Source: Patagioenas fasciata
Taxonomy: Eukaryota > Chordata > Aves > Columbiformes > Columbidae
NCBI RefSeq assembly: GCF_037038585.1
Contig: NC_092541.1
Span: 5,521,445-5,585,444 of the forward strand
DNA length: 64,000 nucleotides
Direction of reading: 5' to 3'
This document shows positions 10,320-22,376 of this stretch, piece after piece; within the stretch, counting starts at the first letter, position 1; every line of letters begins with the position of its first letter. A program made the translations under genes and the position numbers. Below the pieces are notes generated by a model. It saw only the letters and a list, made by a program, of their open reading frames with translations. It had not been told where the DNA came from and made no database searches.

Positions 10320-10982
10320 TTGTGTCCCTCTGTACCTCTGTGACCCTCATCATGAAGACACGTGCATGTCGTAGCAGGGGACTCTTCCCTGGTGTGTCCA
10401 AGAGCACCGTAGAGGAGCAGGTTGCCTTTCCCAAAAGGAGCCCATCTGAAGCTGAATGGTGGTGCTTTTGTCCTGGCAGAGATGTTCTCAGAGAGCTGAA
10501 ATGCAATCTCTGCCTCCTACACCCTCCCATTCTTAATGTAAGAACAGGGAGAAAGTCCAAGAAACCCTAGCTACCAGTGCAGGACATTGTCCCTGGGGTG
10601 ATACTCTGCTGGTGCAGTGTTGCTGGTGACTGGGGTGGGACACAGGTTCCTCATGTCCATGACAATGCTATATGTATTTCTGCAGCTGGTCAGCCTGGTG
10701 CTGAGTGAGGCAGTGGCTGACAATTTTCATCAAATGTGTATTAGACTGGGATCCAGGTGTAGCTCTGCTGTGACATGGAGGACCAAGTCTCTGCGTGCAT
10801 TAGGGAGAGCCCAACAGTTTTCAGTCAAACTCCTTTGCTTTTCAAGCACCAGGGCTTCCACGTCCCCATAAAAGAACTGAGTCTGAGGGCCCAGCAGGTG
10901 TGTCTGAGAATGCAGGGACGTGTGTAGTAGGGAAAACCACAAACACTCTGATGGTTTTCACAAGTTGGTTGGTCAAAGTCAG
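10320..10982. other. Remnant of divergent spacer in unit 2
   Basis: Equivalent to 2815-3477 of unit 1. No gene is recognised. The left edge is the deletion junction. Confidence 0.5.
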
Positions 10983-12640
10983 TGTTCGATCACGAAGGAA
11001 CTGTTGTGTATTGACCACAACCCCATATTCTGCATCCCACTGTATTGTTTAAAAGTGAATCAAAAAGAAAAACCTGCATTGAAGGATTGAAGTTGAATCT
11101 GTTAACAAGAGTTAAGGAATGTGGGTAAATTCTTAAGGCTGTTTTGGATGGTTTTTACCATCCTCCTTCATTTCTTATTGTTACCAATTTAAATTATTCT
11201 TCTCCAAGTCAGGCCTATTTTGCCCCTAATGATCATTGGTGAGTAATACCCCTGTCTTTACCAGGACCCATCACGGTTTTCACCTTATGTTTTCCACCTG
11301 TCCCGTAGATGAAGGAGACAGTAGCCAGCTGGGTGGGTGCCTGGAAGCCGGCCAAGGTCTTCTTGGATTTGCAACAGTTACGGCAGTTAAAAGTGACCAG
11401 GAGTGTCTGTCATTTCCATGCTTTATTTCTGCTTTCTGTCTGTGCTGTCACAACCAGCCTCTTTTTCCTGCTCTTGCTCTTGCTCTGCTGTAGGGTTGAT
11501 TAGCGGTAATGTCAACTGATATTTGTGTTCCTGTACCCAGGACATACGATCCCTTTGCGTGCCATGCCCCCTCATTCTGGAGATGCTGGGAAGCTCAAGA
11601 TGAGCCTCTCTGGCCAAAACAATTTCTCCTACAATCTTCTCTTTACATCCATGCAACCATCTTCTGTATTTGAGCCTCCTGCCCAAGACCACTTCCATCC
11701 AGATTAAGAGGAATGGCCTCGAGTGCTTATGATGCTGCTGTCATCCCAGGGTCTCGTGAAGCACTGGGGTCTTCCCATGGACACAGTACAAGTCGGGATA
11801 ACCATGTTTAAGGCATGCTCAGAGACCAATGGGAATATTTCTGAGCAGAGATACAGCAAAGGAATGGCTGAAACCCCACCAAAAAAAACCCTGGGCACCT
11901 GAAGGGAAGAGAGGTAGATGCTGTGCAGTGGGGAGCATGGGTTTATTTTCCTGAGGCCAGGGATCCTCCTGCATGGCCTGTAGCCACAAAGCCACCTCAG
12001 CCCAGCCTCAACCCCTCTCCATGACAAACCAACTCTCCTCTGCTCTCTCCCATAATCACGATCTCAGAGCACTAACATGGGACCAAGGGAAAGGTATCAT
12101 GTGAGTTGTCCTTGAAGGCTGGACCCCTTCCTATAAGAGGAGGGCAAGGAGACAACGGAGTTCTCATTCACTTGGTTCCTAATGTGAAGGAGGTGACTGA
12201 ACTGTTTGAGGGAGTGACCAGTTGAACTAGTTTTTCTTTTGTCTTCACATGGCCTCAGGCCAAAAGGCACACACTGCATAAGCTACAATTTTCCTGCATG
12301 CTCCTAAAGAATGGTAATTTTGCAGGTAATGACATCACACGTGCTGCTGTTTCTTTTTATGCAGCCTTTGATTTCCCACGCCGAGTGCCCCATCAAGGGT
12401 ACTTGGCTAAGAAGTGAGAGTAGCTCTGGAGAGACATTTTGGACAGGGCTGGGCTGCAGCGGTGTCTCCTGAAGGGGTGATCGCAAGAGCTTTGCTGGAC
12501 TTCAGCAGAGGCCTGGGGAGGTAATGGCCAGAAGACCATTGCAGTTGATGGGGGGCAATTCAATTCAGGGTCCCTGTGTGTTGACCTGGAGAGAAACCTG
12601 AATTTCCTGGTATTGCTGCTGCACCTTGTGCTCTGCATTT
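10983..12640. other. Spacer, central part, unit 2
   Basis: Equivalent to 3478-5133 of unit 1. No feature is recognised. Confidence 0.45.
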
Positions 12641-12847
12641 CACAGAATCATGGAACTGTTGAGGTTGGAAGGCATCTCTGCAGACGATCTCGTCAAATGC
12701 CTCTGCTACAATAGGGTCAGCTAGAGCACATTGGCTAAGGGCTTTATCAAGACGGGATTGGAGTATCTCCACAGCTAAGATTCCACAACCTCTTTGAACT
12801 ACTTCTGCCAGTGTTTCAGCATCTCCATAGTGAAAAAGCTTTTATTT
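12641..12847 (-). mobile_element. CR1 relic c, unit 2
   Basis: Complement of a CR1 3' end beginning CACAGAATCATGGAACTGTT. It is orthologous to 5134-5340. Confidence 0.75.
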
Positions 12848-13230
12848 GGACCTGCGGATGCACAAGTGGTATGGGAAGGGTTCTTCAAGGCAGGCAGCGT
12901 TCCCATGTGGCTTTACACCACTGGTCACTCACTGCAGCGTTCGAAACTCACTGGCATGTCTCAGTGGACCCCAAATCCCACAACAGAAGAGCACTTTCCT
13001 CACAGTTGCCTGATGGGAGCCAGGTGTGGAGCAGTGCACAGTCAAAACCCTCAACCCAGTCCCTCCAGAGGTGCCCTCCTCTGTCTACTGCTGAGAGTTG
13101 TCTTATGCAGGGGATGCGCCATCTCCCAGAACACTTTGAGGACCCTGAGGAGGGTCTTTCTCTCCATCATTTGGGGAGGAGGAAAGGCACTGTGGTGTGG
13201 GCCAGAATGCCTGCATTTAAGGAAAAGCAT
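12848..13230. other. Spacer between relics c and d, unit 2
   Basis: Equivalent to 5341-5721. Nothing is recognised. Confidence 0.4.
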
Positions 13231-13729
13231 CTAGTTCTAGACCTCTGGTTTAAGCATGACAAGGAATTACTGGATGGAGTCCAGTGGCAGGCTAGGAAGA
13301 CAATCAGAGCCTACGGCATTTTTCTGAAGAGGAGAGACTGAGACAGCTGTGTCAGTTCAGCCTGGAGAAGAGAAGGCTGAGAGGTGATCTTATCAATGTT
13401 TACAAGTATCTGATGAGTGGATGTCAAAAGGATGGTACCAGAATCCTTTCAGGGGTGGCCAGTGATAGGATGATAGGCAACGGGCACAGGCTGAAGCACA
13501 GGAGCTTCCATCTGAACATGAGGAGTAACTTCTTCTAGGGTGACAGAGCACAGGAACAGGCTGTCCAGAGAGGTTCTGTAGTCTCCTTCTCTGGAGGAAT
13601 TCAAAACCCACCTGGACATCTCCCTGTGAACTCTCCTATCGGTGTACTTGCTTAAGAAGGTGGGTTGGACTAGATGACATACTGAGGTCCCTTCCTACTC
13701 TGAGCATTATGTGATTCTATGATTCTGTG
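13231..13729 (+). mobile_element. CR1 relic d with full 3' tail (unit 2)
   Basis: This is the most complete copy of relic d. After CTTCTCTGGAGGAATTCAAA it continues through GTGGGTTGGACTAGATGACA and GAGGTCCCTTCCTACTCTGA to the 8-base terminal repeats GATTCTATGATTCTGTG. It preserves the ancestral state from which units 1, 4 and 6 lost the tail. Confidence 0.88.
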
Positions 13730-15284
13730 CAAATCTTTTCAGAGGAGAACCAGTGGCTGCCTTCCCCTCCGTGCTGATGTTAGCTGGTGCTTGAGTTCCA
13801 CAATCCTTCCCCAAGCCATAGAGCCCAGAAACTGCATCTCCTGCATCTCAGCCATGGACAAACGGTTTGGAGTCAGTGTCTCATTAGAGGCTTGGAAAGA
13901 GATCTTACAGCCCGGCTGGACTTATCTAGTATTGCTAGCACTTGAGATCCTTGGCCCTGTACATTGTTGGTGTTCTCGACTGGTGCCATTGAATATACGC
14001 CTCATGTTCACCATTCCTCCTTTCAGCCTCCCCAGGCTCTCATTCATTTTCCCATAGCTCCTGCCTCTGGATAAGTGTCAGTCATTTATCCAGCTGAATC
14101 CTGTAACGTAAAGCTTTTACAGGAGTCAGGAGCAAAGACCCTGGGAAACAGATCAACCCTTTGAAGTTGCTTGGAGCCAAGATAAAATGAGTTGTCCAGG
14201 GTTGGGCTTTCTCCTCACTGAGACCAGAGTGCTGTATCCCAGTGCAAGCCCTCTGACACGAGGGACTGAGTCTGTTGTAAGGCCTGGCACTGACACAGAT
14301 GGGTGTCAACGTGGGACTTGGAACGATCAGGCACAACTATGTACACACACACATATGCACTAAACACGTATCCAACATGCTCGCATGTGCACCAGGATTT
14401 ACAGAAATGCACAGACACAAGCAAATGTGCGAGAGGCCAGAGATGCACAAAGAATTGTACAGGTCAATAGAAACACAGTTTCATCAGAGGTATACAGGTG
14501 TATGCACAGCCAGACAGACAAGCACATGGATGTGCATGCAGAGAATCACACAGACTGATACGCAATCGCACTAGCAGGCGCATTACTGCAGGTGAGCACA
14601 TAGCAATGGATCTGACAGAGGAGCTGCCAGGGACCTCCCCTCCCGAGCAGGGACGGGGCATTCTAAGCAGAACAGATCCACTGGCAGCGCTGCTTGAGGA
14701 GTCTCAGTGGTCCACGAACTGCCAGAGAGTGTAGAAGGTCAAAGACATTGCAATTTCCTCCTCAGGCGAGATTAGAGTGAAAGGGAGATGGAAAGTTGAA
14801 GTGGAGGCCATCCACTCAGGAATACGACAGCCCCATATGACTTGAGGAGGGAGCCAATAGAAAATGAGAGAGGTCATTGCACACTTTCACAGGAGCCCTT
14901 GGGGACAAGTCAAGGACAGCAGTGCTGGGAGCAGCTGATGCCCCTGTTGTCAGTAAGATCATACAAAATAGCCCACCAGAACTCCCCAGGCTGACTTCCC
15001 CTACCTTCAGTGGACCCTTCTGGTCTTAGTCCCTGTCCTCTGAACACAATGATTCATCCTTGCCCCGGAAATCCCGGGATTTTTCATCCAGCCTCCTAAA
15101 CAAGCGTCCGTGACAGAATGGACATGAATTAAAAAGAAATACATAGTGACGTGTCCAACCAGGAAATCCTCAGGCCTCTAATCCCGACATTTACAGAAGA
15201 AGCCTTCATACAAGAAAGTATGAGGCAGATATCAGGAAATGGAAAGGCAGCAGTGCAGGAAATCAGGACACAGCCCATGCCATT
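13730..15284. other. Divergent spacer, plus-gene side, unit 2
   Basis: Contains the CA-rich tract (about 14285-14600), more diverged than in the other units, and the distal promoter homology from about 15150. No gene is recognised. Confidence 0.5.
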
Positions 15285-15405
15285 AGTTGGAATGTTTTGC
15301 ATTCACCATGAACTTGTCAGAAAATTATTACTTCCACAAAGAGTGCCTGGGCCTGAGGCAGTGCAGGACTCCTATAAAAGGCAGCCCAACTCTCTCCTCT
15401 CTCAT
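15285..15405 (+). promoter_or_regulatory. Promoter of plus keratin copy 3
   Basis: TATAAAAG is at 15373-15380, with the shared GCCTGAGGC element upstream. Sequence downstream of the TATA box (GCAGCCCAACTCTCTCC) is intermediate between plus-type and minus-type promoters. The donor CAG/GTGAGT is at 15439/15440. Confidence 0.7.
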
Positions 15406-15753
15406 CCACTTCTTTCACCTCCTTCTCCTTGGGAATCAGGTGAGTGTGAATTCTCTACTCCTGCTTCTGGATCAGGTGTCTTTCCTCAATGTGTTTCTCA
15501 GATGAAATGATCTGTCCTGACCCTGGGGTGGGAGTTATTTCCCATGGGAGAGGGAAGGTGGGACAAGGTCTTCTGCAGAGAGAGGCTGGGTCGTAGTGGA
15601 AGTGCCTCCTGGGACTTGAGGTGGGCAGCGTATGCTGGGCCAGGAGCTGCCTTGGCTCCAAGGTGTTTTGGTGCAGTGCTGCTTGTCAAGAGCAACGCCT
15701 CATGCTCTATTTCCTTCTGCCCTCTCTCTCAGGTGAGCCTCTGTCCCAGAGAC

Positions 15754-16059
15754 ATGTCCTGCTGCAACCCATGTCTGCCCTGCCAGCCCTGTGGCCCGAC
15801 CCCGCTGGCCAACAGCTGCAATGAGCCCTGTTGCAGGCAGTGCCAGAGCTCCACCGTTGTCATTGAGCCCTCCTCCGTGGTGGTGACCCTGCCTGGCCCC
15901 ATCCTCAGCTCCTTCCCTCAGAACACCGTTGTGGGCTCCTCCACCTCTGCTGCTGTTGGCAGCATCCTCAGCTGTGAGGGAGTGCCCATCAACTCTGGGG
16001 GCTTTGATCTCTCCTGCATTACCAGCCGCTACTGTGGCAACAGATGTCGCCCCTGCTAA
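15754..16059 (+). CDS. Feather-type beta-keratin (copy 3), mosaic leader
   Basis: A 101-residue beta-keratin with the plus-type Leu8, Ser41 in place of Pro41, and Asn96 (YCGNRC). The intron is inferred at 15440-15732 (293 bases). The exon 2 leader reads GTGAGCCTCTGTCCCAGAGA, which is the minus-gene leader rather than the GTGAACC leader of the other plus genes. The poly(A) signal ATTAAA is at 16328-16333. This is the only keratin gene left in unit 2, and its features suggest conversion with a now-deleted minus partner. The coding region and expression signals look intact. Confidence 0.92.
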   Translation: MSCCNPCLPCQPCGPTPLANSCNEPCCRQCQSSTVVIEPSSVVVTLPGPILSSFPQNTVVGSSTSAAVGSILSCEGVPINSGGFDLSCITSRYCGNRCRPC

Positions 16060-16359
16060 AACTGATGGCAACTACTTTGGGAAGAACCTCCTAAGACCTT
16101 GAAATGTGGTCCTTGAAAGGATATAGAGATCCATGGCGTTACATTCTGATCTTCAAACTATTGTTTCCTTCTTCAACTTGTGCCTCTCTGCCTTTCCTCT
16201 GCCGATTCTGTCTCTGAGGCCAGCCTAGCAGTGACCTGTTGGTATACCTTCCTGCAGCAGTTTCACCAAATCCTTGGGGCTGCCTGTGGTGCTCCCTCTG
16301 AGACACCTCCTTTCCTTCTTGAGACTCATTAAAGTTGTGCTGCATCCAAACACGGGTCT

Positions 16360-17003
16360 CCGAGTCCTCTTTTGCTCTTCTGCATCTCTTCCCGTCTTCT
16401 GAGGGAAAAAGGTGAATTAAGGGGAGAGTGGGACTCCTTGAAGTGGATTTTGTCACTTTGCAACACAGTAAATCAATTCCATGTTTTCATAAATAAATGG
16501 AGTGGAGTTGCTTGTGAGGGACAGTCAACTTAGTGGGTGTCTCACCCTTGCTTTGCTCCCTTGGGCAAACACATTGGCATTTCCTAACCAACATTTTCTG
16601 CTCTTCCCAGTCACACCTGATGTAATCTCCAACCATGGTCTACATGAAACCTGATAGGCACTTTGGTCATTTAAAGTAAACAATTAAGAATGAGGCAATT
16701 AAGAAATCAATGCACCCAGGAACTGTCACACATGCAATTACGTGCAACGGGAATCCACCATTTCATGGCAATGGTGAGTTCCAGCAGAGCTGCAATGTTG
16801 GTCAAATCTCTGCCAGGTTCTTTCTGCTCTAGTCCATCTCCACACCTGAGCCCTGATACAGTCAGATCTTTATTTGGGGTAAGTGGTTTCTCTCAGTCAG
16901 AAACAAAGGGGGTTTGTCCTTCTGAAAGGAATTAAAATAGTAGATTTAACACACCATGGCTTTGCTCCTTCCCTCTTGTCTGGACAGCTGATTCCTTCTG
17001 GTA
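16360..17003. other. 3' flank of plus keratin gene, unit 2
   Basis: Equivalent to 8700-9349. Nothing further is recognised. Confidence 0.45.
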
Positions 17004-17490
17004 ATGTACTGGGCCGTGGCAATTGAGAACAAGACACCTGTAATTGATCTCATTCTCCTGGGCCTTTCATCCCTCCCAGGGTGGGCACCTGCCCTCATGT
17101 GCCGTTATCTTCTCCATGTATCTTCGAATCCTGGAAGAGAATGACCTTCATTCTTCTTCCTCCTCATATTTCCTTGGTGGAGACCTGGTAGACCACCACT
17201 GTTGTGTCAAAAATGATGGAGACCTTCCTTGCCCTGAGGGAAATCATGTATATTGTCTGCTTCCAGGCACAGTCATTCTGATATTTTCCCATCTTCCTGA
17301 CTGTCACTGAGTTCATGATCCTCTCGCTCATGTCCTTGAATTGTAACGTCACCATATGCAAAATTTTTCATTGCAGCACTCCCATGAGAGAGAAAACATC
17401 TTTCCTGCAAGCCTTGCTAGCAATGGCATTGGGATTGTGGTCATGTTCACACCGTTGCCACTTCTGCTGATTGACCCTTCTGCATCAAGA
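17004..17490 (+). pseudogene. Olfactory receptor pseudogene fragment (unit 2)
   Basis: Same decayed class II receptor 5' half as at 9350, with NKTPVIDLILLGLSSLP, TTTVVSKMMETFL and the degraded MAYDRYVAIC block. It shares the stop in the TM3-adjacent motif with units 1 and 5, so inactivation preceded amplification. Confidence 0.73.
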
Positions 17491-17569
17491 AAGCCACTGC
17501 TGGGATTCAAGTCCATGACTCAGCCTTCCCTGATACTGATCTGACAACCACCACCACTCTTGTGTATGG

Positions 17570-18000
17570 GTCTAATTGGATCAAAGGGCTGGACAAGATG
17601 TCTTCTGAGGGAAAGCTAAAGGAGATAAGTTTTCTGCTGGATGAACAGAAAGCTCTGGTGGACCTCCTCAACATATTCTAGTACTTAAATAATATCTCCA
17701 AGAAGTTGGTAACTCTCTCACTCAAAGGAGCCACATGGAGAAGACAAGTGTCAATGAGTCCAAGGGTCACTGGGAGAGGTTTCAGTTTGACATAAGAAAT
17801 ACCTTTGCTACAGTAAGACCAATCCATCACTGGAGTGACCTCCCAGGGATGTGGTAGAGTTCCCATCACCACAAGTTTCCACAATGTGATTGGACAGGGT
17901 GGTAGCTAATCTCATCTTGTCTCTCTCTCCCATTAAAGGTTGGACCAGGTGATCATTCAAGGTCACTTCCAGTATTCAATATTCTATGATTCCCTGTCCC
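17570..18000 (+). mobile_element. CR1 relic b, intact across the unit boundary
   Basis: CR1 3'UTR sequence ending CTTCCAG/TATTCAATATTCTATGATTC. The run after the slash is the remnant of the CR1 8-base terminal repeat. This is an empty allele for both the unit 1/2 deletion and the intact CR1 insertion. Confidence 0.8.
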
Positions 18001-18844
18001 TCCCTGCGATACCCTTCAATCGTGATGTCACAATATGCCATCCACTCTACTGCATCACTGTCATCACAAAGAAAATCCTCATTCCAAAGGAGTTTATTGC
18101 AATTCAGATTCACTTTTTTTCAGAGAAAATAGGATAGTGCATGGCTCTTGTCCTCTTCATTTCCAAGACTTCTTCACTGAAAGAGAGATACTCTGCAGGC
18201 AGGGAATAGAAAAGAGGGACAGGAACCTTCGATCTTCTGCTCTAGAAGACCAATAATGGTCAAGAGAAATGAGAACCCTCAAGGCTGTGTCAGCTGTTCT
18301 ATAAGAGACTTCCATCTAGACTAGCAGATGCATGTACCTAGAAGACTCTATAGATTGCCTAGTTCTTGTAAGTGACAGCTCTCTTGTACGTGGAGATGCT
18401 CCATACTGGGCCCCATTGCCTGGGCTCCATGGCACCATGCGGGGGGCTTGTATACCTGGGTTGAGGACCAGTACTTTTCCTCCCAGTATAACCACCAAGA
18501 CTGGTGCTGTTTACTGCAGAGCTTGGTGGGGGGAGAGGTGTCCGATCATGAGACCACAGCCAAGCACTTTGGTGTGCCCATGGGGTTGCCAGGGGTGTAC
18601 AGGGTCTCTTGCAGGACAGCTCTCCAATGACCAGGGACTGCACTGCTGGGAAGACCCTGGCATGCAAGCCATCTGCCCAGTCACCCTCTGTGCAATCATA
18701 ACAGGATAATGGTCAGAAAATGCCTCTTTGAACACTCAGTGCTGTCCAAGGGCTGCGGTGGCCCTTATGATCATTGGGTTCACAGCAAGAGGGGTCTCCA
18801 TTATGTGGCCTGACTTGGGCTCATATCAATCCTAACTTGGGAAT
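18001..18844. other. Linker, unit 3
   Basis: About 840 bases between CR1 relics b and a. The first ~90 bases translate as PFNRDVTICHPLYCITVITK, resembling the receptor motif MAYDRYVAICHPLxY. The rest is not recognised. Confidence 0.4.
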
Positions 18845-19601
18845 TATCTCAGCCAAGTGTAAGGTGCTGCACATGGGAAAACATAATCCAAGCACAGGCT
18901 GGGACCTAGCTGGCTGGGGAGCAGCTCTGTGGAAAGGGGGGACCTGGGGGTCCTGGTGGACAAGCAGCTCGATAGGAGTGAACAATGTCCTGCTGCAGCA
19001 AAGAAGGCCAACAGGATGCCCGGTTACATTAGCAAGGGCATCACCAGTGGAAACAAAGAAGTCATTCTCTATGCTCTACTCAGAGCTTGTCAGGACAAAT
19101 CTCAAATACTGTGTTCAATTTTCACCACTATTATACAAGAAAAAAGATGTGGACAGACTAGAAATACTCCAGAGAAGGCTCACAAAGATGATCAATGGAA
19201 AAAGAATCTGCAGCATAAGGAAAGGCTGAGAGAACTGGGGTTGTTCAGATTGGGGAAGCATAGGGGAGACCTCAGCACTATGCTCCAGGATTTAATGGGA
19301 GCCTAGACAGAAAATGGAGACTCCCTTTTTGCCAGCAGTCACATGAAAAACATGAGGGGCAATAGGTACAAACTATTGCTGGGAGGTATCCGATTGAACA
19401 CCAGAGCAAAATTATTCAGGATGACAACAAGGACACGCTGGATTAACCTCCCCAGGGAAGTGGTGGATTCTGAAACATTGGAAACGTACAACATGCAGTT
19501 AAACAATGTACTGGACAATTTTACCTAGCCTTCCTTTTGAAAAGAAAGGTTGGTCCAGGTCATCCTTGTGGTCCCTTTTATTCTGGTATTGTATGATCAA
19601 G
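18845..19601 (+). mobile_element. CR1 relic a, unit 3
   Basis: Begins GCCAAGTGTAAGGTGCTGCA, corresponding to the intact ORF2 at about 30090, and runs to the degraded tail TATTGTATGATC. It is a broken old fragment. Confidence 0.85.
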
Positions 19602-20286
19602 ATGCAGACCCATGTCTGGATCTGGGCACTGCAATGTGCTGAAGGAATGCATGAGGTTCCTCTGTTTCACCTGGCTGTGCCCATGTGTGTTGATCATGCA
19701 CACCAGATCAGGTAATGGAGGGGAATGAATGACAGAGATGAGTGTGTGGATTGTCCCCAGGAACTGCTGTTTTGCAGCCCCACTCCTGCCACACTCTGGA
19801 ACCCTTTACTCACTTAAGACCATTGCCTGTAGCATAGCCATGAATGTCTTGTTCAGCTCCAAAGGAAAGACCATAAAACAATCCACTGCAGGGAGTCCAA
19901 CCCTCCCCTTCCTCCAAGTTTTCCCTGAGTAGACTGGAACAGTTGCCTCAGAACAAAGGAGGACTCAGAGGCCCAGACTGGGATGCAGTTTAATGAGATT
20001 CAAGAAGAAAAGAAGGTGGCTCAGAGGGAGCACCATGGACAGCCATAAGATTGCAGTGAAACTCCTGAGGAGTGTCAGTCTGCCTGCCTGGCAGAGGGAG
20101 GGACCAAAACAGGTCCATGCCACACTGTCCTTGGGAGACAGAATCCCAAAAGCAAGAGAGAGAGACATGAGTCGAAGAAGGACACAAGAGTTCAAAGCTC
20201 TGAATGCAATGCTGTGAAGCTCGCTCTCCTTTCAAGGACCATGTTCCAAGGTCTTGAGTTCTTGCCCAAGGACGTTGCCAGCATCT

Positions 20287-20592
20287 TTAGCAGGGTCGGC
20301 ATCTGCTGCCACAGTAGCGGCTGGTAATGCAGGAGAGGTCAAAGCCCCCAGAGTTGATGGGCACTCCCTCACAGCTGAGGATGCTGCCAACAGCAGCAGA
20401 GGTGGAGGAGCCCACAACGGTGTTCTGAGGGAAGGAGCTAAGGATGGGGCCAGGCAGGGTCACCACCACGGAGGAGGGCTCAATGACAATGGTGGAGCTC
20501 TGGCACTGCCTGCAACAGGGCTCATTGCAGCTGTTGGCCAGCGGGGTCGGACCACAGGGCTGGCAGGGCACGCATGGGTTGCAGCAAGACAT
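20287..20592 (-). CDS. Feather-type beta-keratin, minus type (copy 4)
   Basis: A complete 101-residue beta-keratin with Val8, Ile35 and Ser41. The protein is identical to copy 8 at 44451. The intron is inferred at 20902-20614 (289 bases, GT-AG). The poly(A) signal ATTAAA is at 19994-19989, and the usual CACAAG just beside it is missing in this copy. It is convergent with copy 3 and divergent from copy 5, at a shortened ATG-to-ATG distance of ~3.6 kb. The coding region is intact. Confidence 0.92.
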   Translation of the reverse strand: MSCCNPCVPCQPCGPTPLANSCNEPCCRQCQSSTIVIEPSSVVVTLPGPILSSFPQNTVVGSSTSAAVGSILSCEGVPINSGGFDLSCITSRYCGSRCRPC

Positions 20593-20934
20593 GTCTCTGG
20601 GACAGAGGCTCACCTGAGAAGACAGGATGAAACAGAGCATGACATGCACCTGAGAAGCAGCACTGCACCCAAAAACAGAGGACACAAGGCACTTCTTGGC
20701 CCAGCATACACTGCCCATCTCAAATCCCAGGAGCCACCTCCACTAAGTCCCTGCCTCTCTCAGCGGAAGACCTTCTCTCCCCTTCCCTCTCCCATGAGAA
20801 GCAGCTCTCACCCCAGGGCAAGGACAGACCCTATCAGCTGAGACACACATTGAAAAAAGACCCCAGATTCTGAAGCAGGAGGACAAGAGGCTTCACACTC
20901 ACCTGACTCCCAAGGAGAATGAAGGAAGAGAAGT

Positions 20935-21058
20935 AGATGAGAAAGCAGGGAGTTGGGCGGTCATTTATAGGAGTCCTGCACTGCCTCAGGCTCAGGCTCA
21001 GGCACCCTTTGTGGAAACAATAATTTTCTAACAAGCTCATGATGAATGTAAAACACAT
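20935..21058 (-). promoter_or_regulatory. Promoter of minus keratin copy 4
   Basis: TATAAAT is at 20969-20963. The upstream GAGCCT word occurs three times instead of two (20984-21001), an extra 6-base repeat beside the AP-2-like GCCTGAGGC that no other copy in the window has. The donor boundary is at 20903/20902. Confidence 0.7.
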
Positions 21059-22376
21059 AGGCTAATGGCAAGGGCTGTGGCCTGATTTCGTGCACTGCCG
21101 CCTTTTCATTTCCTGTTTTCTGCCATGTGCTTTCCCATACGAAGACTTTTTCTGTAAGTGCCAGGATAAAAGGCCTGAGGATTTCCAGGGTAGACAGACG
21201 TCAGCGCAGGCAGAAGATTCAGTCTAATCGCTGGTGGCATCCTGTGCAGGTAGGTGATTTTCACCTGGGTCATTACTGTGGGCTCCTTTGTGGCAAAGTT
21301 GTCCAGAAAAGGGCAACGCTGTAATCTTTCCCATCCGCTGACCAAGGACTGACATTTGGGACAACATGCCATATCCTTTTCTCTTGTTTCCTCCACCTCT
21401 CTGATGGTCGCTCATTGTTGGACTCAGGTGGGCTTCTGCTAGGAGTGTCTGATACTATTACGACACTAACAGTGCTCCCAGGATGATTTTGTTGGGCTCC
21501 TTTGCCTCATGTTCTCTCGTTACACTCTCTGCAGGTCCTCAGGAAATGCCAGGAGATTGTTTGAGGCCTGGTTTTCTATTTGGAACTTGAATCCTTTTCT
21601 AGCACAGTGGTCCCCAGGATCTCCTCAACAAAGTCCACACTTGCTGATGGCTTTCTGGCTTTCTGTGAGCATACAGATTGTTGCATGGTTTGATGCAGAC
21701 CTGCACGAGCACACTTGTGTCCCTCTGTACCTCTGTGACCCTCATCATGAAGACACGTGCATGTCGTAGCAGGGGACTCCTCCCTGGTGTGTCCAAGAGC
21801 ACCGTAGAGGAGCAGGTTGCCTTTCCCAAAAGGAGCCCATCTGAAGCTGAATGGTGGTGCTTTTGTCCTGGCAGAGAGGTTCTCAGAGAGCTGAAATGCA
21901 ATCTCTGCCTCCTACACCCTCCTGTTATTAATTTAAGAACAGGGAGAAAGTCCAAGAAACCCTAGCTACCAGTGCAGGACATTGTCCGTGGGGTGATACT
22001 CTGCTGGTGCAGTGTTGCTGGTGGCTGGGGTGGGACACAGGTTCCTCATGTCCATGACAATGCTATATGTATTTCTGCAGCTGGTCAGCCTGGTGCTGAG
22101 TGAGGCAGTGGCTGACAATTTTCATCAAATGTGTATTAGACTGGGATCCAGGTGTAGCTCTGCTGTGACATGGAGGACCAAATCTCTGCGTGCATTAGGG
22201 AGAGCCCAACAGTTTTCAGTCAAACTCCTTTGATTTTCAAGCACCAGGGCTTCCACGTCCCCATAAAAGAACTGAGTCTGAGGGCCCAGCAGGTGTGTCT
22301 GAGAATGCAGGGACGTGTGTAGTAGGGAAAACCACAGACACTCTGATGGTTTTCACAAGTAGGTTAGTCAAAGTCA
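21059..22376. other. Divergent spacer, minus-gene side, unit 3
   Basis: Equivalent to 2161-3477. Nothing beyond distal promoter homology is recognised. Confidence 0.45.

Larger units (their letters stand above)
10320..17972. repeat. Array unit 2 (lacks the minus keratin gene)
   Basis: At 7,653 bases it lacks linker, CR1 relic a, the minus keratin gene and its promoter, relative to the full unit. The missing 3.74 kb corresponds to 17973-21714 of unit 3. It retains ~160 bases of CR1 relic d tail that units 1, 4 and 6 have lost. Confidence 0.85.
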
